NCBI GenBank assembly: GCA_030549495.1 | Contig: JAUIRK010000757.1 | Span: 248,001-312,000, forward strand | Direction of reading: 5' to 3' | Length of the DNA: 64,000 nt | Origin: Nectonema munidae | Lineage: Eukaryota; Nematomorpha; Nectonematoida; Nectonematidae | Shown: one piece after another, positions 52,901-59,879 of the stretch | How the letters are laid out: every line of letters starts with the position of its first letter | Position numbering within the stretch: position 1 is the stretch's first letter | Notes under the pieces: model-generated | Databases searched by the model: none | What the model was told of the DNA's origin: nothing | The model's input: the letters and a program-made list of their open reading frames with translations, nothing else | Translations under genes and position numbers: made by a program

Positions 52901-53870
52901 AAACTATTAATCATATACAGAGTTTTTTTTCAAGAATCAGCATTGATAAAAAAATATCCCGCTTCTTTATTAAAAGTAAAACTAAACGTCATTTTGGCAT
53001 TTTCCTTACCTTTTTTTAAACATATTAACTTGATTGTCCAAAAAAGCGTAATTTAAGTTACTTCAAATCTCCTTACTTTTAATTTTAACTATTAAAAATT
53101 TGATATAGTATTCGTGTCTTACTTTTAGCTTTAACTTTAACCTTTTCATGCACAATGCGACTCCAGTATCCCATAGAATAAAAATCTTCTTTTTAAGTAT
53201 AAAAAAACTTGTTGAATAAATCAGATAAACTTTGGAAAACCAATACCTGAAAGTGCAAAAATTAGCAGTTTATTTTAATCAGTTTCTGCATTGAAACATG
53301 TGAGCCCGATTTTAGTTTTTCGCAAGATTCAACGTTTAGTATTTGAATCAGCATCGCCAAGTAAAAGTGGATGAATGCAGCATCTGTGAAAATTTTGCGA
53401 TCCATTTTATAAATTCTAAGGGATTCTTTTTATAAATTCTTCCAATGTAAACAGTTTTAATATGTTTTTATCTTGGCTTAGCACTTGCAAGATCAATTGG
53501 ATCGCAGTGTTTCAAAAATAAAAAGCATCTGCTTTAAATGATATAAAAACTCGTTGAAAAGGAAACTTGGACTTTAAAGGACTCCGTTAAGTAATGTCTT
53601 TTATTTGCTTTTAAGGATTACCATGTAGAGGTGTTGTCTTTCAAAAATAAATTAGAGCACAAAAATATGGTTGACTGGATTTGCAGTGAAGTGTTAAAAA
53701 GTCTCACGCCTCAACAGGTACTGTGATTTCCTTTTCACTCCAATGATTAATAATGTCTTAATCTAGTTTTATACGGTCTACATCCATAATTCCCTTCTTT
53801 TAACGTAATTTAGGAAAAAGATATTTTCAATCAATGCCTGCTGAACTTGAAGTCTGCATCTCTTTCATAA
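37717..53870 (+). CDS. ATP5PB: Mitochondrial ATP synthase F0 subunit b (six coding exons)
   Basis: Subunit b is the peripheral stalk that ties F1 to the proton channel of complex V in the inner mitochondrial membrane. Exons: 37717-37937, 42122-42285, 42977-43102, 51200-51277, 53616-53717 and 53814-53870, all GT-AG and in phase, giving about 248 codons, close to the usual precursor length. Recognisable are GFIPKTWFDAFYHKTGVTGP near the N-terminal junction, two membrane segments (PYFFFAGIPFLIVSKEF and RSVVTIAIVIAYL), a long charged helix (NYLFSAKKENVALQQEAEYR) and the end DYHVEVLSF, HKNMVDWICSEVLKSLTPQQ. Only the start codon exon is missing. No breaks, so presumably live. The 16-kb size comes from transposons in the introns. 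Confidence 0.92.
37938..39524. other. ATP5PB intron, left part
   Basis: AT-rich, no supported repeat or gene. Confidence 0.45.
39525..40710 (+). pseudogene. hAT transposase relic (zinc finger MYM/KIAA1586-like)
   Basis: In an ATP5PB intron. The first frame (to the stop at 40158) reads IIVSDGARKMLGCVGGVAAK, the DGA..M motif, then NHCVAHRLQLADLD, the hAT H-C..HR.qLa motif, then INAVRWVASKEQAL and QVETTLRGLYIYYHSS. After frame changes, the dimerisation end follows at 40476-40700: FLPSSSVSCERGFSRMKCIK and LDSLMRVGLS. The N-terminal zinc finger and terminal repeats were not found. About two or three breaks separate the parts. Confidence 0.8.
41415..41539. mobile_element. hAT-type end fragment
   Basis: CAGTGCTTCTCAACCTTTTT is a very common hAT terminal sequence. 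CCAGAGACCCCTTGCTC follows. No matching right end was seen before a piggyBac MITE begins at 41540. Confidence 0.5.
41540..41676. mobile_element. piggyBac-type MITE, subfamily B (copy 3, inverted)
   Basis: TTAACCCATTAAGTACCAT at the left; CATTGGGACTTAATGGGTTAA-like right end with TTAA. AACGCAGACGATTTATATTC and AAGCAGACGAAGATGAAC are the reverse complement of the core of 4025-4163. Confidence 0.8.
41677..42121. other. ATP5PB intron
   Basis: A (CT)n run at 41943-41957; otherwise nothing recognised. Confidence 0.45.
42122..42285 (+). CDS. ATP5PB: ATP5PB exon, membrane segments
   Basis: Acceptor TTTTTTTAG. It completes the split glycine and reads PYFFFAGIPFLIVSKEFIGG, then GFRSVVTIAIVIAYLSKDVF and RTYQSQLYL. 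Phase 0 at a GTAATT donor. Confidence 0.88.
42286..42976. other. ATP5PB intron
   Basis: An (AAT)n run at 42738-42764 and an (ACTC)n run at 42911-42931. CGACCAAATGTCCGGCTG at 42821 is a fragment of the GACATTTCGCC-type element end. Confidence 0.5.
42977..43102 (+). CDS. ATP5PB: ATP5PB exon, stalk helix
   Basis: The acceptor is GTCTTTTAG. It reads NFVNKCSSMEESHKDYHKEA, then IDKHMTEKNHTNSENYLFSA and KK, matching the family's stretch ending in HYLFDVQRNN. Phase 0, donor GTGCGT. Confidence 0.85.
43152..43445. mobile_element. piggyBac-type MITE, subfamily C, with a SINE inside
   Basis: TTAACCCTTTCGTGACCAAT at the left and TCTGGTAATGAAAGGGTTAA at the right. The interior AAATATCGTCTC and CTTCTGCTTTTAAT match the end fragment at 10486-10560. 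The middle is taken up by an inverted SINE (43228-43372). Confidence 0.7.
43228..43372 (-). repeat. tRNA-derived SINE, main family, inside a MITE
   Basis: On the minus strand: GGGTTGGTTAGATGCTGGAT, GGGTTCGATTCCGCATCAAG (B-box), and the body TTCGATACAAGC and GCCTTCTCGATGAAAATACC. The same family as 33610-33760. Confidence 0.7.
43442..43568. mobile_element. piggyBac-type MITE, subfamily D
   Basis: TTAACGTTTTGAGGACCAGA at the left, ATCCTCAAAGGGTTAA at the right; inside, ATTATTGTCTGC and AAGCAGACGATTATTTC face each other. It shares its left TTAA with the subfamily C element. Confidence 0.75.
43569..44010. other. ATP5PB intron, nothing recognised
   Basis: No supported feature. Confidence 0.45.
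44026..44609. mobile_element. 584-bp fold-back element with TTTCATCG arrays at both ends
   Basis: The left end holds six or more spaced copies of TTTCATCG or close variants (GTAATTTCATCGCC, GTATTTTCATCGTC). The right end holds the reverse complement CGATGAAA, also repeated (CACGATGAAATTACCGCG). It is flanked by the 15-bp direct repeat ATATACGTGGGTTCA (44011-44025 and 44610-44624), a target-site duplication. The roughly 270-bp centre is AT-rich with no coding. The superfamily is not clear; MULE-like fold-backs have such ends but usually 8-10 bp duplications. Confidence 0.75.
44625..45380. other. ATP5PB intron, nothing recognised
   Basis: No coding or terminal repeats seen. The last 8 bases are the left target duplication of the next element. 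Confidence 0.45.
45619..46226. mobile_element. 608-bp element with CCCC-AATTAAAAAGTAGG arrays at its ends
   Basis: The left end repeats ATGCCCCCAATTAAAAAGTA and GGAAAAAA four or more times. The right end has the reverse complement (TTCCTACTTTTTAATTGGGG, then GCATTTTT). The flanks ATCGAATATA at 45609-45618 and 46227-46236 are a perfect 10-bp duplication. No coding. The architecture is the same as 44026-44609 with a different motif. MULE-like by duplication length; unproven. Confidence 0.75.
46730..46865 (+). repeat. tRNA-derived SINE, third type
   Basis: GGCATGGCAGGTTGGTTGAG (A-box side) and CTGGCTTCGATTCCTC (B-box), then a body with AAGCGGTACATCGGTGCCTG. Inside the hAT element. Confidence 0.6.
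47101..47390. mobile_element. Element with GACATTTCGCCCC ends and an internal 42-bp tandem
   Basis: The left end GGTCGACAGACATTTCGCCC faces GGGGCGAAATGTCCGAGGAC at the right. Inside the right end, a unit with AATTGTCCATGAGACAAAAT and GTCTTATGAAAATAA is repeated about three times (47262-47370). No clear target duplication. Similar end fragments at 35524 and 42821. Confidence 0.55.
47859..48055. mobile_element. 197-bp hAT-type MITE
   Basis: It starts CAGGGGTGTAGTC and ends CTAGCTACGTCACTG (reverse complement CAGTGACGTAGCTAG, a common hAT end). The flanks GACAGAAG (47851-47858) and GAGAGAAG (48056-48063) are an 8-bp duplication with one mismatch. Nested in the 3178-bp hAT element. Confidence 0.65.
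48578..48707 (-). repeat. tRNA-derived SINE, main family
   Basis: On the minus strand: GAGGCGTGAGTAAGGTTGGT (A-box side), GGGTTCGATCCCGCATCAAC (B-box), and a CATAGTTCGATACAAGCGG body. Confidence 0.7.
48820..49312 (+). mobile_element. LINE C-terminal fragment with (GAA)n tail
   Basis: The frame has LLYSSETGALNKFDENRP, the LYGSETW motif of many LINE polymerases, then SEIRRRLDL, and NRLRWKGHVERKDGEEWVKK, VEGKTKRGRPSIILNYVAER. It ends in a GAAGAAGAAG run near 49300. A frame change and altered residues show decay. Confidence 0.78.
49353..49594. mobile_element. 242-bp MITE with long inverted ends
   Basis: TTTGATAAAACAAACTTGAA at the left faces AAATTTGTTTTATCAAA at the right. Pairing continues about 58 bases to ATCCAATATGACTCGAGG and its partner CTTCGAGTCATATTGTATTA. 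The target duplication is unclear. Superfamily unknown. Confidence 0.65.
49640..50060 (+). mobile_element. LINE fragment, zinc-ribbon and CYLGDML region
   Basis: ETWVHTRCSAVQGLLTGAKN, then YVCSRCKDDE is the cysteine-rich stretch, and VEVDNEFCYLG with DMLEGDGDF in the next frame is the conserved FCYLGDML motif before the C-terminal region. ARTLSVKF and LEGLYKACRRSVMCW follow. It is the part of a LINE that would precede the piece at 48820-49312, but from another copy. Confidence 0.68.
50061..50419. other. ATP5PB intron, nothing recognised
   Basis: GGGGCCGTTGTCCCCCTC at 50171 looks like a hAT-style end but has no partner. Confidence 0.35.
50420..50880. mobile_element. Possible fold-back element with ACAATTGCC ends
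   Basis: GGACAATTGCCCCCTAA and GCAACTGTCCCCTAATAG at the left face CGACAGTTGTCTAAAA and TAGGAGGCAATTGTAC at the right. The two-motif, inverted-at-both-ends layout is like 44026-44609. A short CCCA tandem lies at 50717-50731. Edges uncertain. Confidence 0.4.
50881..51199. other. ATP5PB intron, nothing recognised
   Basis: Ends in a TTTCTTGTAG acceptor; otherwise nothing. Confidence 0.45.
51200..51277 (+). CDS. ATP5PB: ATP5PB exon, stalk helix
   Basis: 26 codons: ENVALQQEAEYRSRLETVNK, then EFKKIL, matching NIAMALEVTYRERLYRVYKE of the human protein. Phase 0 on both sides, donor GTAAGT. Confidence 0.88.
51278..51860. other. ATP5PB intron, nothing recognised
   Basis: No supported feature. Confidence 0.45.
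51861..52700 (+). mobile_element. LINE 5' fragment, AP endonuclease domain
   Basis: DNLKFGSLSVGSLVGKCCEV, then VEMLERRKIDIAGLQEVRYK matches the start of LINE APE endonucleases (W.N....... ..DI..LQE.R, where the glutamate is catalytic). Later YFGVEII and a degraded ISLDL(N)F, FLCMLLKL, FSYSQDMFFANTYSEKGIEH-like remainder continue in broken frames. Not active. Confidence 0.68.
52701..53615. other. ATP5PB intron, nothing recognised
   Basis: AT-rich. CGAATCATCTGCTTA at 52794 is a lone variant of the MITE core motif. Confidence 0.4.
53616..53717 (+). CDS. ATP5PB: ATP5PB exon
   Basis: 34 codons: DYHVEVLSFKNKLEHKNMVD, then WICSEVLKSLTPQQ, matching LDYHISVQNMMRRKEQEHMI and NWVEKHVVQSISTQQ. Acceptor GCTTTTAAG, donor GTACTG. 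Confidence 0.92.
53814..53870 (+). CDS. ATP5PB: ATP5PB last coding exon
   Basis: EKDIFNQCLLNLKSASLS then TAA, matching the EKETIAKCIADLKLLAKK end of the family, with the shorter tail seen in invertebrates. Confidence 0.88.
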   Translation, partial: EKDIFNQCLLNLKSASLS

Positions 53871-54010
53871 AGCATTTAATTTAAGATGGGGAAAGTTACA
53901 AAGTTTCGTTTTGGCGCAAACTGTTCTTCTCAAATTTTTTTATCCTACGATTTATAAACAAAAATTCACATTTGTAATGTTGCTGCTGGCTTCGTTTTTT
54001 TCATTTTCAA

Positions 54011-54016
54011 AATAAA
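54011..54016 (+). terminator. ATP5PB: Candidate ATP5PB poly(A) signal
   Basis: AATAAA 140 bases past the stop codon, followed by T-rich sequence. Confidence 0.5.
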
Positions 54017-54091
54017 TTTGCATTATAATTTTTTCGTTAAAAATCATGCATCAAAATATTTTTTAACATGAAAAAAAGTAATTTACTGTAT

Positions 54092-55890
54092 TAGTCAAAC
54101 CTGCCTTAGTGACCACCTGTATTTAGCGACCCACTTTAAACACACTTGAAAAAAATAGTGCAATTGTTGCACAGTAAGACTAGTAAAACTGAATTTCTTT
54201 TGTGACACATCATATGTTATATAGCAATACTTTGAAAACAATCAATATGACATGGATGAAATCAGCCTTATGATGAATAAAAGCTACAAGTTTTTCGTGT
54301 TGATTTCTCATTATCAGCCATTTTTCATATCTTTTCTTCTTGTTGTTTTTCACGTAAGTTTATTGGTTACAAATTTCAATATAATTTTGTTAGATCATGT
54401 TTACATAGTAGGTAATATGTCGAAAAAAAGAACATCACCTACTCTTCAACAAAAGTAGGATGTAATTAAACTTCTTGATAGTGGCAGAGCAGCTTATAAA
54501 ATAGCCGCTGACATGGGTGTAGGTAAAACTCAAATTCAAACATTAAGAAAAAGGAAAGCACAAGTGTTAGAAGATTATTCTAAATCTTTTGTGTCAACAG
54601 TTTCAAAAAGAAACAACTATCTCACAGGTAATGAAGAGATAAATTCTCTAACATACAGGGGGTTTATTGACGCTTTGGCTAGAGGCCTTCCAGTCAGTGG
54701 ACCAATTCTCAAAAACAAAGCTTTGAGCTTTGCTGAAGAACTTGGAAAATCGAATTTTAAAGCTTCAAATGGTTGGCTGGAGAGCTTTATTCGTAGAAAC
54801 AGCATTCTTTTTGGTAACATGACAAGAGCAGATATTTGCCAATCAACCGTTGAAGAATGGAAATTGAAACTTGAGAACATTTGTGAATGCTATAAGGCGA
54901 AAGACATTTTTAATTTAGACGAAACTGGGCTTTTTTTCGAAGACACAACAAAAAAATCTTTTCATTTGAAAGGTAAAAAAAGTTTCGAATTGTTGAATTT
55001 GTATAATTTTTGATAGATTTTATGTGAAGAATGTCCAGGTGGAAAACGATCATAGCACTTTGTGCCAGTATGACTGGAGAAAAAATAAAACATTTAGTGA
55101 TTGCAAAATCAAAGTCTCCTAGATGTTTTTCAAAAGTGAAGTTGAGCATACTATAGAGTAGAGCATATACTATACAGTAGAGTACTAGTTTAATAGAAAA
55201 GCTTGGATGACTGGTGAGATTTTGAAAACTCATTACAAAATTTTAATAGGAAAATGAAAGTTGAAAAAAGGAACGTTCTTCTATTCCTTGATAATGCCCC
55301 TTGTCATTCCAATCTTAAGCTCAGTAACGTTAAAATTCAAGGGATAATTGAAGTTTAGAAAACGACAAGTAAATGTTTTTTTAATCTACTGAACAATCGC
55401 AAATTTTTCTATAGCTTTTCCATATAGTGAGACAAATGGACAGAGATGAATCAAGATGTAATAATGCAAGTTAACCCTTAAAATCAACACAAATATTGGA
55501 TGTAATTTTATGGTGTAGTGAAGCATGGGAAGAAGTTGAAGAACGCAAAATCAAGAAATGTTTCACAAAGGCCGGATTTCGCAAAGGAAACATTTCTGTG
55601 TGGAATCCTGAGATTGAAGAAGAAATACATATTGCAGTGAAAATTTTAAGTAGAGATGTTTTCGAAGCTGAGTATGAAGCTGTTGCCAATATTGATAAAG
55701 ACTTGTACACATTCGATGTTAAGAATAGCGTCTTTGACTTACCCGCAAAAGAAGCATTGAAAGAGATCAAAAGAGAAAAAGGAGAGTTCTTTGGAAAGTG
55801 ATGAAGAAACAGAAGAAAGTGGCACATACTCTTTAAAAGAAGCAATAAAAATTGCGGATAAACTAAAAAAGTTTGCTCTTCATCATGTCT
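54092..55890 (+). mobile_element. pogo/Tigger element with decayed transposase
   Basis: AGTCAAACCTGCCTTAGTGA, then CCACC at 54092 is a Tigger-like end. From ATG 54417, MSKKRTSPTLQQ meets a stop at 54456, then DVIKLLDSGRAAYKIAADMG and VGKTQIQTLRKRKAQVL (psq-type HTH), a CENP-B-type HTH (SNGWLESFIRRNSILFG), and NLDETGLFF (first catalytic aspartate). Frames then change: IIALCASMTGEK, VLLFLDNAPCHSN (second aspartate), then DVILWCSEAWEEVEERKIKK and TKAGFRKGN. The tail IADKLKKFALHH near 55880 is the Tigger C-terminus. Several breaks; the right end is lost at a Helitron scrap. Unlike 17135-22526 in sequence, but of the same superfamily. Confidence 0.82.
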
Positions 55891-56090
55891 TAGGATATGC
55901 CATGGCTTAGATATTAGTGTTAGAAAATTTTTAATAAAGTCGTCACTGATTTCTTCTTTAAATTTTCCCCATAGTTCTGTTGGATTTGCAACTTCACAAA
56001 AAATAAGCAGAATGGCAAAAAGGTTCCTCAATTGGCTCGGCATATAACTTCGGCAACACTCTGTTAAAATTTCTTCGGCTATGGAAAAGC
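55885..56090 (-). mobile_element. Helitron helicase fragment
   Basis: On the minus strand: IAEEILTECCRSYMPSQLRN, then LFAILLIFCEVANPTELWGK and FKEEISDDFIKNF. This matches the P..LR.LF..IL.FC.P..P..LW...K..L.ED stretch of Helitron Rep/helicase proteins. Only about 65 codons remain. The open frame continues antisense into the Tigger, which is by chance. Confidence 0.7.
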
Positions 56091-56983
56091 AATAAAACTT
56101 ATTTAAAAAAGGAATGACTTGAAAATTGACCTAATTCTTGTTTCATCAAATATTAAAATTAATTTAAAACTGGTATTTTAAAATAAAAATAGAAAAAATT
56201 AATTAATTTCTAATAAAAAAATATTTTAACTTTTCTAAAATAAAAATTGACTTCATTGACAAAATTTTAAAAAATGTCAAGCACATTGTTGACTTTTCTT
56301 CGCTCCAGTTATTACGTATTTTTTATTTGGATACGATTTTTCGGTAGGAAAAATAGTGATGCTCTAAGAATACGAAATTTCTTTTCGAAATGTATTGTAG
56401 GCCATCACTGCTAAAAGTTTTGGAAAGGTATAAAAGCTCTCTGTGTCATGTGCATTTATTAAAAGATGAAAGCAGAGAGCGTACGTAAAGAGTCTCACAG
56501 TAAAAGGTTTATGCAGCATTAGAACGTGTTTAATATGATTAGATGATCATAAAATATGTATGGATTTAAAGCTAATTTTCTTATCCAATGCGAAGCAGAA
56601 CTGATTCTTTTACAAAGAAGTGACGGAGGATAGCAAGCGCAATAATAAGAGTAATCAAAAATGCATGAAGGAAGTACACGGGTGCATTAAATTTTGATTA
56701 GAATTTCAAAGCATTCGTGCAAATTTGTTGAATAAAATCAAGGTGGAATTATTCGCAAAAATTCGGTGAAGTTAGGCTGAGATATATAGAAATGATAAGC
56801 TACTTCTTATTCAATCTCATATATGAAACCTAGCCCACTCTTTCTCAGATCGATTTAATTATTATTAATAAAGCTCTAGTGAGATGTGTGTGTGTGTGTG
56901 TGTGTGTTTAGAAATGCTGATGACAGTCGCTATCATTTCTGATCAAAAGCATAATTATGCTTTGATATTCATTGAAGCTTGAA
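56091..56983. other. Intergenic, upstream of the GPCR
   Basis: A (TG)n run at 56886-56907 lies 76 bases before the start codon. Nothing else recognised. Confidence 0.45.
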
Positions 56984-57937
56984 ATGCCTGCAATTTTTCA
57001 TAGATGTCACCTGTCCGAAATTTTCTGCTTTTTTTGCAATCGTAATTACGTTCCGCTCCTCGCGGTATTCTACACGCTAAACTTTGTGGGGATTGCGTTA
57101 AACGCCATAACCTACAACACTAGCCAAAAGGTGAACCGAAGAGCTAGTGGCTATAAAATCTTTAAAGAGATGTCTCTTTTCGCCCTTATTACCAACATTC
57201 ATTTCATCGTTCTCACTCTCGTTGACTCTTTTCACATTTCGCAGAGATTTTGGCAAGATTTTGGATATTTTTGTTCATTCTACCGCCAGTACTTGGACTT
57301 TTTGAATGTGATTAAAATCACTTTTCGCTTTCTCTTGGTCTTTTTTGTGCTGGATTTGTACATCTCAATTGTGCACTGCTTTGTCCTGCTGAAGTGGAGA
57401 AGTACTTTTTATTTCAGACACACTACGGCCATTTCTCTCATGCTCTCTATTATTTGTGACATTCCCTTGAAAGTTTCTAATTTTAGATACTTCAAGAAAA
57501 CAGATGCAACAATCAATTTTATCATGATGAATATTCGCGAAATTTTCATTCTTTACATTCCCATTTTGTGTTTCGCCATTTTTTTGGTCAGAATGGCGTC
57601 CATTTTGAGGGAAAGGGTCCTATATAAGAAGACTCAGATTTTTTCCAATAAAAATAAGATTCTAGCAGCGTCTCGAAGAAATACAAAAGTCATTACCCAG
57701 CTCTGCCTGTATTTCATCACGTTCATTGTGTTGACCCTTCCAACCCTCTACCAAAGTCTGAAGGGCTCCAAGAACAAAAGTGAGAAGCGGCAGTCAAGTT
57801 ATGGAATGAGTAGTACTTTCATGGTAAGTGCCATCTTCCTTGAACTAATCAACTATTCTCTCCTTCCCTTCATTTATACTCTTTTGGATTTGAAGTTGAA
57901 GAATCAAGTTGCATGCATTTTTCATGCACAACGATGA
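56984..57937 (+). CDS. Divergent class A-like G protein-coupled receptor, single exon
   Basis: A 317-residue frame from the ATG at 56984 (an upstream TTG is not a start). Seven hydrophobic segments: about 22-42, 62-82, 102-132, 146-163, 186-203, 237-257 and 282-302. Segment 1 has ALNAI where class A has GN; segment 3 ends VLDLYISIVHCF, with DLY in the DRY place; a basic third loop (KNKILAASRRNTK) leads into segment 6; segment 7 reads INYSLLPFIYTLLD, close to the NPxxY signature. The N-terminus is short and the C-tail only about 15 residues. The ligand cannot be told; invertebrate peptide receptors or lineage-expanded orphan receptors are possible. The frame is intact and intronless. Confidence 0.78.
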   Translation: MPAIFHRCHLSEIFCFFCNRNYVPLLAVFYTLNFVGIALNAITYNTSQKVNRRASGYKIFKEMSLFALITNIHFIVLTLVDSFHISQRFWQDFGYFCSFYRQYLDFLNVIKITFRFLLVFFVLDLYISIVHCFVLLKWRSTFYFRHTTAISLMLSIICDIPLKVSNFRYFKKTDATINFIMMNIREIFILYIPILCFAIFLVRMASILRERVLYKKTQIFSNKNKILAASRRNTKVITQLCLYFITFIVLTLPTLYQSLKGSKNKSEKRQSSYGMSSTFMVSAIFLELINYSLLPFIYTLLDLKLKNQVACIFHAQR

Positions 57938-58159
57938 ATATAAACTTTTCAAGTATACTTCTCTTTGAACAAGACTTTTGGGAAGGTGTTTCTTAAAATA
58001 AGCTAATCTGCTATTGAACTTTATGATGCATACGAATGAAAGTTTTTAAAATATAATTATTTATTTGACGTTGAACTTTTTACACTGATCAAAATATAGC
58101 AATACAGCGAATTTAAATTTTTTTGTTGTCGCTATTACATCCAAAGGAAGAATATTCCT
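57938..58159. other. 3' flank of the GPCR
   Basis: No clear poly(A) signal noted. Confidence 0.35.
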
Positions 58160-58280
58160 AAGAATCTAAAGGTTTTGCACCGTTTGGGTCGGACTAAGAG
58201 CAAAGAAGGCTTGATCCACAATTGAACCCAAGATCTTGTGGTATTGAAAGCTTATCACCTTACTCATTCCGCCATACATG
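58160..58280 (-). repeat. tRNA-derived SINE, main family (diverged)
   Basis: On the minus strand: GCGGAATGAGTAAGGTGATA (A-box side), GGGTTCAATTGTGGATCAAG (B-box), TTAGTCCGACCCAAACGG. The most diverged copy of the family in the window. Confidence 0.6.
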
Positions 58281-58458
58281 CAGAAAGTTATAATCTAAAA
58301 TTAAAAATTTATTATTTTTCAAAATTAGAAAAACTTAAATGGGTTTTTTCTATATTATATTTTTATACGCTAAAAAACAAAACAAAAATGTGCTAAAAAA
58401 TAATTTGTCGTTAATAGAAAATAAAAATGGTTTAGTTGAGATTTTCAGTGTTATGATC

Positions 58459-58660
58459 AAGGGCGCACATCCTCAAAATTATTGGGAGCGGCATTTTTTT
58501 GCAATTTTCAAAATTACTGGTCTGGAAATACCACATGAGACCAAATATTCAAGCAATCCTTTAAAATAGAGTGTATTCAGCGCATACCTAAATTTATAAG
58601 ACTACTTTATATTTTTTTTTACAAAATTGATGAAATTTAACAACTATACTTCCAGCAAAA
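58459..58660. mobile_element. Left end of the 45381-type hAT element
   Basis: CAAGGGCGCACATCCTCAAA, then ATTGG, TGGTCTGGAAATACCAC, CCTTTAAAATAGAGTGTATT and ACTATACTTCCAGC match the first 210 bases of 45381-48558 nearly word for word. Similarity stops after about 200 bases. Confidence 0.75.
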
Positions 58661-59185
58661 ATCAACATTTGATTCCTAATAGCTGTATCTATACTGAATT
58701 ATAACAATACGATATATAACATGCTAATTTTTATTATATATATTTCCCTTCTGCTTTTAATAAAACTTTGAAACGTTGACCCTTTCATCTAAGTTATGGT
58801 CATAACCATCAAAAAATTGTGATTTACAAATTAAAACGAAAAAATGAATTCATTTTATGACAATATGCTTATACTAAGAATATAAAGCAAATAAAATCAC
58901 AATATGGAAAAATTATTGATAGCATTGACTTTGCTTACTTTTCTAGAGATAGGCCTCCTAGCTGAAATAAGGAAGCCAATTTACAATTAAAAAAATCACT
59001 CTTTGGCATGAGAAAAGAAGATAAGAAATATAAAGCATTATAAAATCTAAAATGTTAACATGATAGAAAGAACAGATGTAGATAGAATAGCTCATAAACA
59101 CAAGAGAAGAGTTGTTATAAGTAGTATTTGATACTTTAATATTAGACCAAGCCAGTATGTAAACATATAAAGTAGTGCCCCAATT
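58661..59185. other. Intergenic, nothing recognised
   Basis: An 82-codon minus-strand frame (58958-59206) has no similarity. Confidence 0.4.
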
Positions 59186-59193
59186 GGCCCAAC

Positions 59194-59760
59194 TGTCCCG
59201 TATCAAGGGATCGTGGCGCCCCAGGGCAAAAGTCTGAAATGGAGCCCCTCACCCCTTGCTCTTTCATTTCTCACTCATCCCCACCCCATTCTGGCTTAAA
59301 AAGTAATGCTCACATTTTTATTAAGGCGCGTAATTCAGATATATACTGACTGAGTCGAAGACAGTCTCCATTAGATGTTCATTTTTCGTGTTTTAGCAGC
59401 AGCAAAATTATCGATGACTTCGTCAAATCAACACAATCGAGAACTCCTTTCTCAATGCTCATAAAAGCTTTACTTTGGTGGCGGGCTTGCCCCATAGTAC
59501 ATAGAGAACTTTTAGAAAATTAATGGAGGTGGGGGTAGGGCGAAGGTTAAATTTGCCCCCCCCCACCCTGGAGTCCTTGCTGCTAGGGCAACATAGAACC
59601 TGGGAGTTTATCCCATCTACATTTTCTTGGTGGAAACCTTGGAAGGGGAATTTTTTTACATCCCCAAGCCGCACCCCCTAAGGTTGTTGACTGGGCAATG
59701 AAATGGCGCCCATAGATGTGGCTCCCCGCGGCTATTCCCCTCCCCCTTGATACGGCCCTG
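59194..59760. mobile_element. 567-bp nonautonomous hAT element
   Basis: It starts TGTCCCGTATCAAGGG and ends CCCTTGATACGGCCCTG, inverted ends apart from a worn first few bases. GGCCCAAC flanks it on both sides (59186-59193 and 59761-59768), a perfect 8-bp duplication. It is GC-richer than its surroundings. The inner GGGCGAAGGTTAAATTTGCC resembles the right end of the 45381-48558 element. Confidence 0.8.
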
Positions 59761-59879
59761 GGCCCAACCAAATAAATAGTATATGAAGTTTGAAACTTTT
59801 TTTTATTTATATTTAATTTTATATATCTTCTATATTAAATATTGTACTCCAAGCAAGCCCTTACTCTTTTGCTCTCTCT

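Noticed and set aside
54252-54416. Extra N-terminal coding for the Tigger transposase
   Set aside because: Hydrophobic chance frame; the family start is at ATG 54417.
55471-56043. 190-codon minus-strand frame as one gene
   Set aside because: Only its first part is Helitron-like; the rest is antisense to the Tigger transposase.
56972-56983. Upstream start for the GPCR
   Set aside because: The extension starts at TTG; the first ATG is at 56984.
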